Shown here piece by piece: positions 49,039-62,698 of a stretch of DNA of 64,000 nt. The DNA comes from Perca fluviatilis (taxonomy: Eukaryota; Chordata; Actinopteri; Perciformes; Percidae): the NCBI RefSeq assembly GCF_010015445.1, contig NC_053115.1:3571576-3635575 (forward strand). The letters are read 5' to 3'. The position numbers were made by a program, and so were the translations under genes. The notes below the pieces were generated by a model. That model worked only from the letters and a program-made list of their open reading frames with translations. It made no database searches and was not told where the DNA came from. Within the stretch, counting starts at the first letter, position 1. Each line of letters opens with the position of its first letter.

Positions 49039-49858
49039 TAAGGGTCCTATCTTCCACCCGACGCAGCAAAGCGCAAAGCCCGACCCAAGTGTCTTTGTCT
49101 AGTTTAAGACCGACCCAGTTGTCAATTTCCCGTCCAGCGCCCACGTCGTTTAAATAGCAAATGCACCTGCGTCAATCTGTGGCCCATGGGCGTGCTGGTC
49201 TTACAGGGAGGTGTGTTCAGGTGCATTCTGGGCCTGCTGGTCTTACAGGGAGGTGTGTTCAGGTGCATTCTGGGCGGGCTGGTCTTACAGGGAGGTGTGT
49301 TCAGGTGCATTCTGGGCGTGTTGGTCTTACAGGGAGGTGTGTTCAGGTGCATTCTGGGCGTGCTGGTCTTACAGGGAGGTGTGTTCAGGTGCATTCTGGG
49401 CGTATTGGTATATTGAGGCAGCGGGAAGTGATGGCGCCATTGACCAACAAAAACCTGGTCTAAAGTCAATAACGCAGCATTTCATTGTTATTTTAACAGA
49501 GCATTAGTAAAATGCTCCTAGGCTCGTGCACAGCACGTACACAAGGACGCACAGCAGCACACACACATGCAGAAGATTACAAATAAAAATATTACGGTGC
49601 AAATCCTCCATCATAACAGCAATGCTCCAAGGTCCAAACGCGCCTGGCTTTTAAAGGGAATGGGAGATGATCTCTGATTGGTTGATTGCATGTTACACTC
49701 AAAACACACCTCTGATTAATGAAGACACTAAGATCAGCCCTTTAGGACCCGGCGCCCGGCACACAGACCCTTTTTACCGCCGTCAAACTAACAAAAAGTG
49801 GATTTGGACACGCCCTAAACGCACCTGCACCAGGCGCTTCACGTGTATTGTAATGTAA
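49039..49858. mobile_element. MITE with internal 42-bp tandem repeat
   Basis: Left end TAAGGGTCCTATCTTCCACC then GACGCAGCAAAGCGC; right part GCACCTGCACCAGGCGCTTC. These resemble a common fish hAT-type MITE that starts GGGYCCTATCTTGCACCCGG. Exact right end and TSD not resolved. Confidence 0.6.
49201..49410. repeat. 42-bp tandem repeat, 5 units
   Basis: Units start at 49201, 49243, 49285, 49327 and 49369 (TTACAGGGAGGTGTGTTCAG, GTGCATTCTGGGCGTGCTGG, TC). Length divisible by three explains the open frames on both strands. Confidence 0.96.
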
Positions 49859-50625
49859 TTGTTAGAAGAGGAAGCAATCATAGAAAAAGGCCAGAAACAA
49901 ATAGATAGTATAAAGTAAAAGTATTTAAATAGCCAGCATGAGGAACCCATACTTTTACACATACTTTCCTCAATGAATGCTTCACTTTGTCATTAATGTA
50001 TCAGGCAATGGACTGTAGCACGTCATGTGTTGATCATATGATCTGTTTGATGAAGTGTGTGTTTTTTTAACCTTTTGTGTCCCAGTGAACCGCAGGAGAT
50101 CAATAGAAAGACATTAAAGCCTTTCTTTTTTCTTTTAAAGCACAGACCTTGTTGACCCATTCCTTTCTTATCCTGAAGTTAATTTGGAATTCAAATCAAC
50201 TGTAAAAAATAAAAAGGCTTCATGCATATAATTCATACATTAAACACAAGCGCCACACCATTCTTCAGGTTTTGTGTTTTTTCTTCTAAGAGCCGGAAGC
50301 TAGAGAAGGAAAATTATTCCTCTCCAGATGTATTGCATATGGATGAATGAACGAGTGCCAGTGAGATCAGGCGCTACCAATATGCAAATGAAGAGACTAA
50401 TCACTCCCAAAATAAAAATGACCACCATCAGCAGGATTCCTGCCTTCCTCGAACAACACAGCTGAACGCTACAGTTCAACCGACATGGGATTTTGAAGGC
50501 CAATACCGGTTATTTAGCAATAAAACTGCTGATTGCCAGTAGCTTGTGCCTGTTTTTATGACTTTTAACATCTGCTTTACCTTATACAGTCCTGAAACCG
50601 GTGCCTGGGGTCAAGCAGGTTTCAC
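49859..50625. other. Intergenic stretch, nothing recognised
   Basis: Unique AT-rich sequence. Confidence 0.45.
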
Positions 50626-50970
50626 ATTAATAATGCTTCCACTTGCCATCAACCAGAAGTGTTTGTGTACACAAATGCAACGTTCAACAACAGGCCATAG
50701 TCATTTCTTGTTGGAGCATACCCTTATATATCTGGGAACAATCACTTCTATTTGCCAGTCTGTAAGCACAGTGTGCCACGCATGTGTATTTGGATAAGTG
50801 TAGCATGGTTAATAATGCTTCCACTTGCCATCAACCAGAAGTGTTTGTGTACTTTGGTTTGGTGTTCTGCCACTTTAAAATATGTGTGCGGCCGTTTTTA
50901 GGGAATGACGCACCTCACGTTCTTCCCAGTTTAACTTATCCCTGTAAACGTGTCATTACTGCCAAGGATG
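50626..50970 (+). mobile_element. Second copy of the LTR-like repeat, with partial duplication
   Basis: 50673-50970 is colinear with 38282-38579 over 298 bp without gaps. It is preceded by a second copy (50626-50670) of its own inner segment TTAATAATGCTTCCACTTGC. The AATAAA/U5-like part is absent. Confidence 0.65.
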
Positions 50971-51023
50971 AATGTTTGCAGGCTGACTGCTGCTAGAATG
51001 ATGTGGACTGGGTAGGGGGGTAG

Positions 51024-51336
51024 AGGGCAGCGGTGGCCTAAAGGTTAGAAACGCGAGCTTGTGACTGGGAGGTCGTTGGTTCAATCCTCAGACTTACAGG
51101 ATAAAATCTGGGTGGGGAAAGTGAAAGAGCAGCACTTGTTCCTCCCTCATTACCACCACTGAGGTGCCCTTGAGCAAGGCCCTTAACCCCAACTGCTCCA
51201 GTGGAGCTGCTCAGTGGCAGCAGATCAGACTGTGGTTGTACCGGGCAGCTTCCAGCTATGAATGTGGAACTGTGTGAATGTGATCAAAAGAGAGGCTCCT
51301 GACCTTTCCCTGAATAAATAAAGGTTAAAAAAGGTT
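51024..51336 (+). mobile_element. tRNA-derived SINE of a second family, complete
   Basis: tRNA-like head GGTGGCCTAAAGGTTAGAAA (box A-like) and GTTGGTTCAATCC (box B), then CCCTTGAGCAAGGCCCTTAA..CCAGTGGAGCTGCTCAGTGG and a tail ending AATAAATAAAGGTTAAAAAA. Such heads fused to a LINE-like tail are typical of fish SINEs. Confidence 0.85.
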
Positions 51337-51352
51337 CATTAAACACAGTGGT

Positions 51353-51585
51353 TTTGGAGTGTCCTTATTAAGACAACTTGACATTAACCAGGAAGACATT
51401 ATGTCAAGTTGTCATGACAAAGACATCCCAAAGAAATGTAATGTCAACTTGTCATGACCAAGACAACTTCTGGTAATGTCACTTTGGTTAATGCCAACTT
51501 GTCATGACAAAAACCGAATGACACTTAATGACAGAAGTCATAAACGTTTATGACTATGTCACGATTATGTCGAGACCTTATTACC
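51353..51585. mobile_element. Half copy of the 630-bp palindromic hAT-like MITE
   Basis: Parallels one arm of 5764-6393 (GGAGTGTCCTTATTAAGACA to CATAAACGTTTATGAC, CACGATTATGTCGA) but lacks the terminal GGTAACACTTTAC and the other arm. Confidence 0.85.
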
Positions 51586-52634
51586 ATTATGTTTACACTC
51601 ATTTTGGAATTCACAGTATGGTCAATAAACCTCATTTAGCCTATATGAAATTATGTCTATTTTTTGAGTTAAAGAAAAGAAGAAAGTTTAAATTATTTTG
51701 ACTAATAGTTAAGATCAGAGGTCGTTGACTTATAATCACAGACTGTCAAAGTTTAGTCAGAATAATGCTATAAAATTGAATAAAACACCCAAAAGTCAAT
51801 GATAGTAATACTTTGGAGCAATTTGGTTGAAAGAAATCCAAATGTTCTGATGTAGAAACTTTGAAAACAGGTCAAATTTGACCCGAGGACAACATGAGGG
51901 TTAAATAATATATACTTAACATGTATGTTGATTTTGCAACAACGCAGACACCGTGTTGCAATGATTGTCTACAGAGAAGAGAAGAAGTCCATTCTTGGAG
52001 CCGCTCTGATCGCTGCTAACCGCAAGAAGCATGAAACCTGTTTCAAAAGAGACTTACATGTCTTTTGCCCAGTAATGAGTATGTGAGTACAATGAAAACT
52101 TTTGATTTGATACTTCAGCATTCCCAGCCCACCTTCCCCTCTTTGGGCAATTAGTGTCACTTTTCAAATCTCTGAGATTGTTACTCCAAGTTTCCTCACA
52201 ATCCTATTAGTGCAGTGTGAGATACTGTGGGACAGATGGATGAACTAACATAAATATATGGGGGGCCGGTCTATAGCCCCCACCCCCCCCACTATGGTAA
52301 TGAAATAAACAATGACAATTTAAACCGCACTACTTTCTTTCTACATGTAAGAGAGGCAGCCATTCCATTAACTGTAGCAGCAGCAGTATAATTAAATGCC
52401 TGGTGACAGCCATTTAACAGCAATGACCCGGGGTCTTGATGCCTTAAGTGGCAGAGCAGAGGTGTGGCGGTGGCTCATAGTGGTTCATGGCGGGTCGTAA
52501 CAGGTATTGGTTTGATGCTAATTGGGGCGGCATTGCAGTGGGCAAATAAGGCAGCGCTAATTGGTGGTCGGGGACACATTTCAAGGACATCTCAAACAGA
52601 GGCATCTGCCGCAATCCTGAGCAATTGCAAACAA

Positions 52635-52666
<32 letters not shown>

Positions 52667-54116
52667 ACATGCACAAGCCTTGGACAAACAGTGGCATCTG
52701 TGCTTCTCAGCGGCAGGCCGAGGCTGAGCAGAACGGCCAGGCTCTTTTCTGCAGTGAGCTACACAGTCTTTCTGTAGGGATTCCGCATTCACCATGACTT
52801 TATCTCTTGAGACATTGACTTCATATGTTTGTCTGGGTCCACGCGTGCATGTTTGCATCACAGAGCAGGATTAGGCCTTCTTACAACGGAACAATAGGCG
52901 GACTGTTGTGCTGATAACGTAACGTTAATCAGTAATGCTTTTTCTCCCCTTCACTTGCTGGCATGGGCTTCATGTTTGAGAAACACAAGCAATGCCCATC
53001 ACCACATGATGTTATATACTAACAGACGGTACGGCTTAAGGCTCCAGTGGGCCATTGATTCCATCATTTCTTCATTGAAAAGCTCAGGATTTGAAGGGTC
53101 AAACTGGATTTTTGTCGGCTTTAATTGATATAATGTAGTTTTTAATTATTATCTCTTGGTCTCAAATGAGAGTTTGGAATATCTTGGTCTGAATGCTGTT
53201 AAAGTGTCTTTTCCACCATACTTATACAGTGGTTTATCTTTGATAAGCCTCCAGCACTGCAACTGATTTATAGATCAGCATTGGATTTCACTCGTCAATT
53301 GAACCATCGCCAACACTAGAAAAATGTGTTGTACATTATCAGACCGAAACGTTCATAGGTACATAGGTAACTGGCTTTACATTCTTTCATTACCTTGTCT
53401 AGCTAACTACTGAAACAAAAGTACACATGTATCCTTTTTCATTTGTCAGTGCCTACCAAAACCATTATGGTCCTTACAACCATTACACATTAGCTTTTCA
53501 AAAATAAACAATTTTCTGATCAAACACCACTATGGTTAAGGTTCAGTTAGGTTTAGGGAATGACTTCACTACAATGTCATGGTTCCAGTAATAAATGGAC
53601 GGGCGGACTTTGTGGCTCTAAAACAACATTGTTCTTTGCTCATAAATCCTTGTCACTTGAACAACGCCGATGTGTATTGTCAGCATGTCAACAAAGAATT
53701 TTAGCAACAATAAGGACTATTGTATTGATAATTGGTCAAAGTAATATGGGAGAACAAATGTGTAACAATACAAGAAAAACCCGATTAAAGTTAAATCCAA
53801 GAAATCGCTTCAAAACTTGAGTTGAACTCTTGCTGGAGTAAGAATTGTAGATGAACTATTTATAGGCATGTGTGTGAATACTATACATTAGTGGTTCATA
53901 GACTTCAGTGGTCCGACAGTTGAACTTGTACTCTGTGTGGTAGTTTCAGGTCAGAAAGGTCTTGCGGCGCTGCATGTCTGAATGGGACCATTGCATGACT
54001 GATTTTCCAGTCTGAAAAAGTGTGCTGTGTGCTCACCAACTGGTCAAGTTACTCCAGTCTCTTCTCTCCTCTCTGACTGCACGCCTCACTGGGCTAACAC
54101 TGTCTGGAGCTCCTCC

Positions 54117-54117
<1 letters not shown>
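51586..54117. other. Intergenic stretch with (CA)n
   Basis: (CA)n at 52637-52658. No exon recognised. Confidence 0.5.
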
Positions 54118-54186
<69 letters not shown>

Positions 54187-54288
54187 TGAGACAGCCAGCC
54201 CCTGGGAAGTAGGATGGTGTGATAACACTCAGAAATGATAGCTTAGCCCTGGAGAGCACTTGACACGCAATATCTTCTTCCTCAGATT

Positions 54289-54381
<93 letters not shown>
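54118..54381. repeat. (TG)n and (CA)n pair
   Basis: (TG)n at 54119-54176 and (CA)n at 54290-54381, about 115 bp apart; as inverted complements they could pair into a hairpin. Confidence 0.95.
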
Positions 54382-54383
<2 letters not shown>

Positions 54384-55230
54384 CTGTCACAGTGAAGGGT
54401 AAACACGCAGCGCCAAGGGCTCTGAGAGCAGGCAGGGAAAGGAGACTCGGCCTCATCTGTATGTGTGTGTGCCAGCGTCGGCGCGTGGGTGGGAGTGGCG
54501 TCTGTGTGTATGTCTGTGTGAAACATAAGTAAAGTGGACCAAATTGAGTATATTGCCACTCAAACAATAGACAGTGTGAGACCAGAGAGGTACACAGTCA
54601 ACGTGGCCATGCAGCTTCTAGATCTCATCTTACCTCCTGTCTGACTTTTCCCAATTCCCCTCCCACCTCTCACCAGCAGACAGCGTGATGGAACATTAAA
54701 ATGTCAGACATATAGGCGTATAAGGCTCGCTATATGTGGAATGCATCAAACTTGAGATTTTCTTCCAAAATCTGTGGTCATCATTCTCGCCAAATCAGGC
54801 GTTGCGTCGATTACCTCAGCGTTGTGCGTCAATGTGAGAGTCTCTCCCTCGTGTTCTGTAGGTTACATGATTGGCCACTGCACCGTGATGCCGTGAAGTT
54901 AATTCTGTTTGAACTTTTTACCGCAGGCAGCTGCCTTTTTGTCCGTCATTCAGTGCGGTCCACACCGCCACAGCCTAAACGCACAACCCACAGTCAAATA
55001 ATTGGTTGGACTGGTGTGAATGCACTCTAAAGCCTGGTGCACTGGGATATTGTGAAATTAGCAGGGTGATGGTAAATGCAAAGAGGAGCTCTGGGCACAA
55101 AAATCACTTTTCCCTCCATGAAAACATTGCATGAAGTATTATGTAATTACCACAATAGCAGAATTGATTCTTGTTTGAAAAAAATGTGATCTGATTACTG
55201 AATGTGGGACAGAATACTCTCGCAATAATA
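54382..55230. other. Intergenic stretch with a weak MITE fragment
   Basis: 54950-55040 (GTGCGGTCCACACCG..TGGTGTGAATGCACTC) resembles the repeat at 25.54 kb. Otherwise unique. Confidence 0.35.
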
Positions 55231-55237
55231 AAACTAA

Positions 55238-55530
55238 TGATAATGATAATAACTTTATTTGTATAGTACCTTTTAAAAAGAGCCAACAAAGTGCCTTAAC
55301 AGAAGAAACAGAAGCATAAACAAAACATCAATATACACAGCACATCAATACACATAGCTATAAATACACAACATAAGATGGGGCAGCTCTAAAGGACAGA
55401 AATCACCAGTAGATCCAAGATAAGTGGAATAGCAAGTTATAGGAGAAAAGTGGCGATAAAAAGATATTGACAGCATCACATGAAAGCAAGTCTATACAAA
55501 TGTGTTTTAAGAAGTGATTTAAAAGAAGTC
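55238..55530 (-). repeat. LINE-type tail, antisense
   Basis: AATAACTTTATTTGTATAGT..CAAAGTGCCTTAACAGAAGA is a familiar antisense tail of fish LINE-derived repeats. A shorter relative is at 57497-57585. Confidence 0.5.
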
Positions 55531-55534
55531 TGGC

Positions 55535-56135
55535 AATGCCCAACCTATCTCCCTAGTGCTGTGGAGTAAGGTCTTGCTACACCACAGATGCATTCTGGGA
55601 TAGGAGGAAAAAACACTCCAGGTTACATTACATTACATTACAGGTCATTTAGCTGACACTTTTATCCAAAGAGACTTCTAATTAAGTGCTTTCAACCCTA
55701 AAGGTGCAAACTCCAGACAACAAGAAGTAAGTGCAAGAACATTAGCTTTAAATAAGCAAAACTACAAAGAGCCATATGGAAGTGCTATCCAAGGTGTAGT
55801 CGGGTTGTTTGTATTTCTTTAAACCAATCACAATCGTCTTTGCCGGTGCTAAGCTCCGGACACAGTGACAGTGCCTCTGCAAGACAGTCTCTGAAAGGAA
55901 CATGTATTGGTGAAATATTTGAACCCTGCAAAAGAAAACGCCCCATACAATATTAAATGAACTTAAGTGTTCACACAATACAGTAACAATTAAACGTCAC
56001 TTGCTCTTACCAGTGTATCTCCGTGTGTACTTCGCTTGTCCGCAGCAAGCCCACCAATCGGTCAAGAAACGTAAATGCCATAAACATATTCTTTGTAAAT
56101 CTTTACAATCATTCCCCGAAAGAACCAAGAATAGA
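55535..56135. mobile_element. TAGTCTC second subfamily, copy 2, split by a nested repeat
   Basis: Colinear with 22856-23290 on both sides of an insertion at about 55624-55799 that begins ACATTACATTACATTACAGG and TCATTTAGCTGACACTTTTA, a very widespread fish repeat. Confidence 0.7.
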
Positions 56136-57720
56136 ATAGGTTTGAATATTATTTAGATACAGTACTTAATAAGTGCACTGCAACAACACCGCTCAATAAA
56201 CTGCACCGATCATAGATGGTCTATTATATATTGGGTATAGAGCCTGGTTGGTATGACCAGCTAATAATGTACGTTCAGTATGAAACCTCTTCATTTATAT
56301 ACAGATATGTTATATGATCATGCAAGACACTGTTCTACTATTAGAGTACAATGAATGTAAATTTCCTCATACTCTGTCATAGCAGTCCTTAGTGTGATTG
56401 ATCAGTAGCATCACTGTTTGCTTGGGTTGCTAAACAGCATTTCTAGAGAACTGAGACAAAAACAGTGCTGCAGCTGCTGTGTTCCAGCCTGCTGTTTCTT
56501 ACTGGATCATACTCCATGACTGGGAGATCATTTGAGTTCTAGCTGATGACGTCCATGCTAGAAATCTTTACAACAGTCATATGGCTCATTTTGGAAAGGA
56601 ACTGATACACAACAATTGAGCAGTACATTTAGACTGGTTGATATTCACAGTTTCAATAAAGATTGCATTTAAACTTTGAAGGGTTACAGTGCAGCTCATC
56701 AAGGCAGCTAAAAATGAACAGGGGGTAGAGGTGAGAAATAGGTGTCACTGTACAAAAGGCACATTTCTTATTTGAGTGTTTTGCAGGAGAGAGAAAAAAT
56801 TATAGCCAGGCAAGGAACTCTTTGGATTTGTCAAATTATTGTTCACCAAGGACAAGTGCTGCTCTGAAAGCAAAAACAAAAGAAGCAAAAAATCACCAAG
56901 AAAAGATACAAGACAGTGAAAGGCACAGAGACATATGACTGCCAGAGAACCAACGCTCAAAAATGGATTGGGACGAAAACTGAAAATTGTGCAAGAGCAA
57001 CGTTAGCCTCCGGGCACAGTGTAGTCCTCTCTCAGGCACACAAATACACCAGATGTTTGAGATTTAGTGGAAGCTCGTGAAAGAAGCATGTGAGACGCAC
57101 ACTTTAATGCAGGCTGTACATGGAATAATAAGTCTTACAAAGTTGAGGAATATGATGACAGCAGTTATAAAGTGGCTTTTTGTAACTTTCAGTTTGTGTT
57201 GATTCTAGCGGCCGCTAAAAGAGTGTTTTTACCATGCCTGCTGTCGTAAAGGTCTTTTCTTCACGGCGCTGTATTACTGAGTTCAAGTCACCTCAACATA
57301 TAGTTGAGGTGAATGTTTTGCTTGGACAGAAAATCATTAATTTACAATAAATGAATAAGTTACAGATGCATCGTTGCATTTCAAGTGTGGCATACGGTAA
57401 CTTTGCCTACTTTGGATGTCTCGTGAGATAAACCGGGTGACGTTATCGCTGTCACTGTGTCACGAGCCAAAGCATTAAGAGATTGTTGTAGCAACCAACG
57501 TAATAATAACTTAGATTAATAAAGTGCATTTTATGAAACCCAAGGATGCTTTACACAAGTACAGGGGGACAAGGGAGAAGAAAATAGTAGGCGAACACAA
57601 ACACGGAATGAAACGAGATAAAACGCTAAATGGAGGGAGGACATAATTTAATGTTGGCTACTGACGTACAACCACATAACGCGTTGTAAAGTTATTTTAT
57701 GAATGAAATCGACATATTAC
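56136..57720. other. Intergenic stretch, mostly unique
   Basis: No exon recognised. 57497-57585 is a LINE-tail-like fragment (TAAAGTGCATTTTATGAAAC). Confidence 0.45.
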
Positions 57721-58345
57721 AGCCTAGAAATCTAGACCACCTAGGCGCTTCTGCAATTCTTCGTATCCACCGTCCATCGGCGAACTGTCGTTGGCAAGTA
57801 ACCTGGAAAAGCCGAATTCCATGTCCCTATAAGTATGTGTAAAAATGAAGAAGTTGGACGGTTTGTAATTTCGCTATTAAAAAAAGAAGATGGCCGCCAG
57901 TTGGAGAAATGAAGCGGTTTTTAATCAGTTTTGGCTGCTGACTTTGGAAGATTAGTTAGCTTTTTTTGAGAAAGAAAAAGAACGCACTGAAGCCATTCTT
58001 AAAAAAGGAAGATGTGTTTGAGTTTTGCTAATGGATAGAAAATTACAAAGGAAAAGAAAAGAGTATGTTTTGTTTGTTAAAAAAAGAAGATGGCTGTTGT
58101 TGTGGAGAAAGTGTTTAAAGTTTGTATTGAAGATTAGTTTTTTTTTGAGAAAAGAAAAAGAACGCATAAGTTTAAAAAAGGAAGATGTGTTTGAGTTTTG
58201 TAATGGTAGGGAATCTATCAACCAGCGGTTACTGCTGTCTGTTCACTGCTGGCACGTTTAAATTCCTTTCTAGAGTGGGCTGCTGTGGGGTTTGCCCACG
58301 CTTTATTTGAGTTGTTGCTTTTTTTGGAAAAGAAAAAAGAACGGC
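57721..58345 (+). mobile_element. Degraded helicase-remnant MITE relative
   Basis: Starts AGCCTAGAAATCTAGACC like the element at 35600. A module GAGAAAGAAAAAGAACGCAC..AAAAAAGGAAGATGTGTTTG occurs at 57967-58034 and, diverged, at 58146-58205, with a third partial at 58318-58350. These match the KEQRTALK..EDVF part upstream of the Walker A motif, which is itself missing here. Confidence 0.55.
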
Positions 58346-59200
58346 CTGCTTTTAAAAGGGTGTGTTCCACCTCTGTTGACCCCTGCCGCGTGCTAGTGCT
58401 CTTTTCTAGACTCCTACCCAAGTTCCCATCCTATCCATTCCGTGGTCTGGGTGAGAGAGAATTTGAAAGACAACTTTTTTTTTTTGGTTGGCTGGGCTAC
58501 ATTTCCACCCAATACTTCAAACATCTTCACTTCTGAAGCTATCACAACAACACTGCTGCCAGGCGGCCCGCCAACATCTGGGTCTGGGCCGGCCGGGACA
58601 GAACCAAACTCCATATTCTTATACATATGCACCTTCCCTGAGCTGGGTCAAGTCCATTATTAATGTACTCATTCACTTTGTATTCCTTTTCATTTGTCCT
58701 GTCCTGCCACACGCCAAAGGTGGATGTGCAAACAATACTTTCCTATAATAAGTCAACCCCTTAGGCACCGCCAATTCCTGGTTTTGAATCATTACAATCC
58801 TGTAATTACTCCATCTGTTGATAGCCAGACCAAGTGTGTCCAAGTTTCCACCGTCCTTCCTTTTCCTTTTGTTGTTCTTCGCTTAATTTCCTGTGCCAGT
58901 ATCGCCACTACAGCACATAACTCCTAAAATAACATTAAAATACACTACCCTCTATAATAAAATTACCCTACAACCCTGCCCCTTCCCTGGGTTTGCTAAC
59001 ACAGCCTCCAACTACACAATAACTTCTAACATAACATTAAAATACAAATAATTTATATAATAATTTCCTGCTGAGGCTCTACACACCAACCCGACGGCTT
59101 ATCTTATTAAAAGGTAGATATACAGTGGGGCCTCACCTGGCTGGATAGTCAGCTGTAACCCACCCAACCTGACGCTCTACCATTTCAAAAAGCGTGGTAG
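58346..59200. other. Intergenic stretch, nothing recognised
   Basis: Unique sequence with several homopolymer runs. Confidence 0.4.
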
Positions 59201-60816
59201 TATTGAGTCCAAAAAAGTGCCAACACAATCTAAGCCGACTTAGTGTAATGTCATGGTGATTTTAAATACAAAAAAAAGAAAAAAGAAAACTAAAATATGT
59301 CCTCTCCAAAAAAAAGAAAAAGAAAAATAAATAAATACACGCCCCAACCCCACCCCCTTCTCTCAAAAAGGCAGTAGGATTTTTGTCCAAAAGTGCCAAC
59401 ACACCTAAGCCGCTTAGGTATATTTTTTTTTTCTACAAAAAGAAAAGAAACCTTGGGTCCATGCCCTTGGCTGGTCCTCCGCTTGTCAAATGCTGCAAAA
59501 AAGAAAAGAAAACCAAATAATGCTGTCTTCGTCAAATACATCTCCTTTACTCTAAAATAGTTCATTGGAAACGCGGTTTTGAAAACACGCCTTAAAATAG
59601 GCCGCGCTAAATTCTTTTCACTGTCAGATGAAAAATGACACAGTTTCAGAAACATAAAAAAGTTACATATAGTCACTTTAACTAATTGACAGAAAATTGA
59701 AAAAGCAGGAGAACAAGTCTTCCTCATGTGCTTAAAACAGACAGACATGAAATTCAAATTCAACAGAGGCAATAGACAAAAGATTGGAATTTAATACCTG
59801 GCCTAAAACACATACCTCCTATAAAAATATTATTAAACGCATTTAAAACATTTTTTTAGAAATAGGTTAGGTAAATCTTTCATTTTTAGATGAAAAAATG
59901 ACATATTTAGAAACATCTAATATAGTCACTTTAACTAATTGATAGAAAATTAAGTAGGAGAACAATCTTCTTCTTAAAACAGACAGACATAAAATCTCAA
60001 TTCAATAGAGGTAATAGATAAAAGATTAAATTTAATACCCACTTAAAAAATTGACTGTATAGTGGCTCTGATTATTTAATAAAAAAATAAAAAATAAAAA
60101 GAAAACTTTAAAAAATAAATAAAAAAATTCTCGTTCCTTGTGTGTCTGTCCTCCACTAAGTTTAAAAAATTATATTATAAAAAATTAGTTCTTCCAAAAC
60201 ATACAGATATGCTGCAATAATAAAATATAGTTAAAAGATTAATTTATTATTTGGTCACTGTGTGTACTCCACTCCAGCTTTGGCGCACCTGGAATTGGTT
60301 TCCGTGTGGGGTCGATCCACTCTGATCTTCACTATACCACTATTCAATAAAATCAAATGGTTTTTGAGTGCAGCAGGAAATCAAATGGGTACGGGTTGGT
60401 AAAGAGAAGGAGGGAAAGGACATAGGAGGAGAAGGGAGGACCTCCCACCACAGAAAAACAGACAAACACACAAGCACCTCCCACTGTGATGTCATGTAAA
60501 CACACACACCACATACACCTAAAAAAAAACTCAAATAACAACAACAAATCACTACAATAGCAGCCTGCTATGAAAAATAGATGAACTGACTGTAAAATGG
60601 GTGAAATTGAAAACTGAGGAAAACTGTGAAAAAGTAAAAAATTCTCCATACTCATGAAATGTATAATGAAAGAAGCACTAAAAAAAAAAAAAAGACATGT
60701 CTGGCATTCCTGGGATCCATTCTTCCATTTAAATATATTCCTACAAGTCTAAAACACCTATCCTGGTCCACCCAATAAGTTATTCAGCTCCATCCATCTT
60801 TAAGTAATACAGTCCG

Positions 60817-60848
<32 letters not shown>

Positions 60849-60900
60849 AACCATCCTACTTTATCCTTTTTTGGGGTAATGTATCTGATAAATAAATGTT
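59201..60900. repeat. AT-rich region with local duplications
   Basis: Two imperfect direct duplications: GTGCCAACACAxxCTAAGCCG at 59217 and 59393, and TAGTCACTTTAACTAATTGA..AGACAGACAT..CAATAGAxAAAAGATT at 59669-59790 and 59923-60030. Many A/T runs, including (A)28 or so at 60819-60846. No gene. Confidence 0.7.
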
Positions 60901-61154
60901 CTTTCCTTCATAATACTACAAACCCCCTATATCCATAGTGGCACTGTGTTTTCAGATCTATGCATCCTGTAAGTTCCCTCTGGCGTCCCCCTTCCACCTT
61001 CCTATCACATACCTTTCCATACCCCAATCATCACATACCCCTTCCATATCCCCCCATACCATAACATTCTTCCATCCATACCTCCACATCATCACATACC
61101 CTTCTCCATCCATTCATCATCACATCATACCCTTCACCATACCCCCACATCATC

Positions 61155-61331
<177 letters not shown>

Positions 61332-61579
61332 TCTCATATACCCCATCTCCCTCATCTCTCCATACCATCATCATCTACCTACCCCCACATCATCCATCCC
61401 CTTCATACTCCCCATCATCACATCACCCTTCACCCATACTCCCCATCATCACATACCCCCCCCCCCCCCCCCCCCCCCCTTACATCATCATATACCTTCC
61501 ATACCCCCATCATCAATACCTCTCATCACCACCCATCATCATACCCCTCAATATACATACACCCCACATCCCCCACATC

Positions 61580-62360
61580 ATCACATACCCTTCACCATAC
61601 CCCCACATCATCACCACATACCCCTTCACCATACCCCCACATCATCACATACCCTTCACCATATACCCCTACATCATCACATACCCTTCACTATACCCCC
61701 ACATCACACATACCCTTCACCATACCCTACATCATCACATACCCTTCACCATACCCCCACATCATCACATACCCTTCAGCATACCCCCACATCATCACAT
61801 ACACCTTCTCATACCCCCACATCATCACATACCCTTCACCATACCCCCACATCATCACATACCCCTTCACCATACCCCCACATCATCACATACCCTTCAC
61901 CATACCCCCAATCATCACATACCCCTTCACCATACCCCCACATCATCACATACCCTTTCCACCATACCCCCACATCATCACATACCCTTCACCATACCCC
62001 CCACATCATCACATACCCTTCACCATACCCCCACATCATCACATACCCTTCACCATACCCCCACATCATCACAAACCCTTCACCATACCCCCCACATCAT
62101 CACATACCCTTCAGCATACCCCCACATCATCACATACCCCTCTACCATACCCCCACATCATCACATACCCTTCACCATACCTCCCACATCATCACATACC
62201 CTTCACCATACCCCCCCCCACATCATCACATACCCTTCACCATACCCCCACATCATCACATACCCTTTCACCATACTTCATCAACACATCACCACTTTCA
62301 ATATCATCACATACCCTTCACCATATCCCCCCACATCATCAGATAACCTTCACCATACCT
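61580..62360. repeat. 30-bp minisatellite, about 26 units
   Basis: Unit CATACCCTTCACCATACCCC followed by CACATCATCA, with small indels between units. Degenerate related sequence extends back to about 60990. The long open frame across it is a repeat by-product. Confidence 0.95.
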
Positions 62361-62449
62361 AGAGATTAGCATGGTTTTATTTCAGTTAGTCTAATATATC
62401 TTGCATTCAGAGATGATTTTATGGAAAGTACCCCATGCCAGTCTGTAGA

Positions 62450-62542
62450 TATGGTGAAGGGTATGTGATGATGTGGGGGTATGGTGAAGGGTATGTGATG
62501 ATGTGGGGGGTATGGTGAAGGGTATGTGATGATGTGGGGGGG
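62450..62542. repeat. Inverted block of the 30-bp minisatellite
   Basis: Three units in reverse complement (ATGGTGAAGGGTATGTGATG, ATGTGGGGGT), 90 bp after the end of the forward array, so the two can form a hairpin with a 90-nt loop. Confidence 0.95.
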
Positions 62543-62698
62543 CTATTTTATAAGGATGCATAGTATCTTGGATCATCTAATTTTTTTAATGGCTCTTGTT
62601 CCAGAAGTGACCATGAAACATTTGATTTCGGCGTTAACAAACATTTAGAAAACGGCAAAAAAGACAAAGGTACAAGACTGTGTATAGAAACTATCTTA

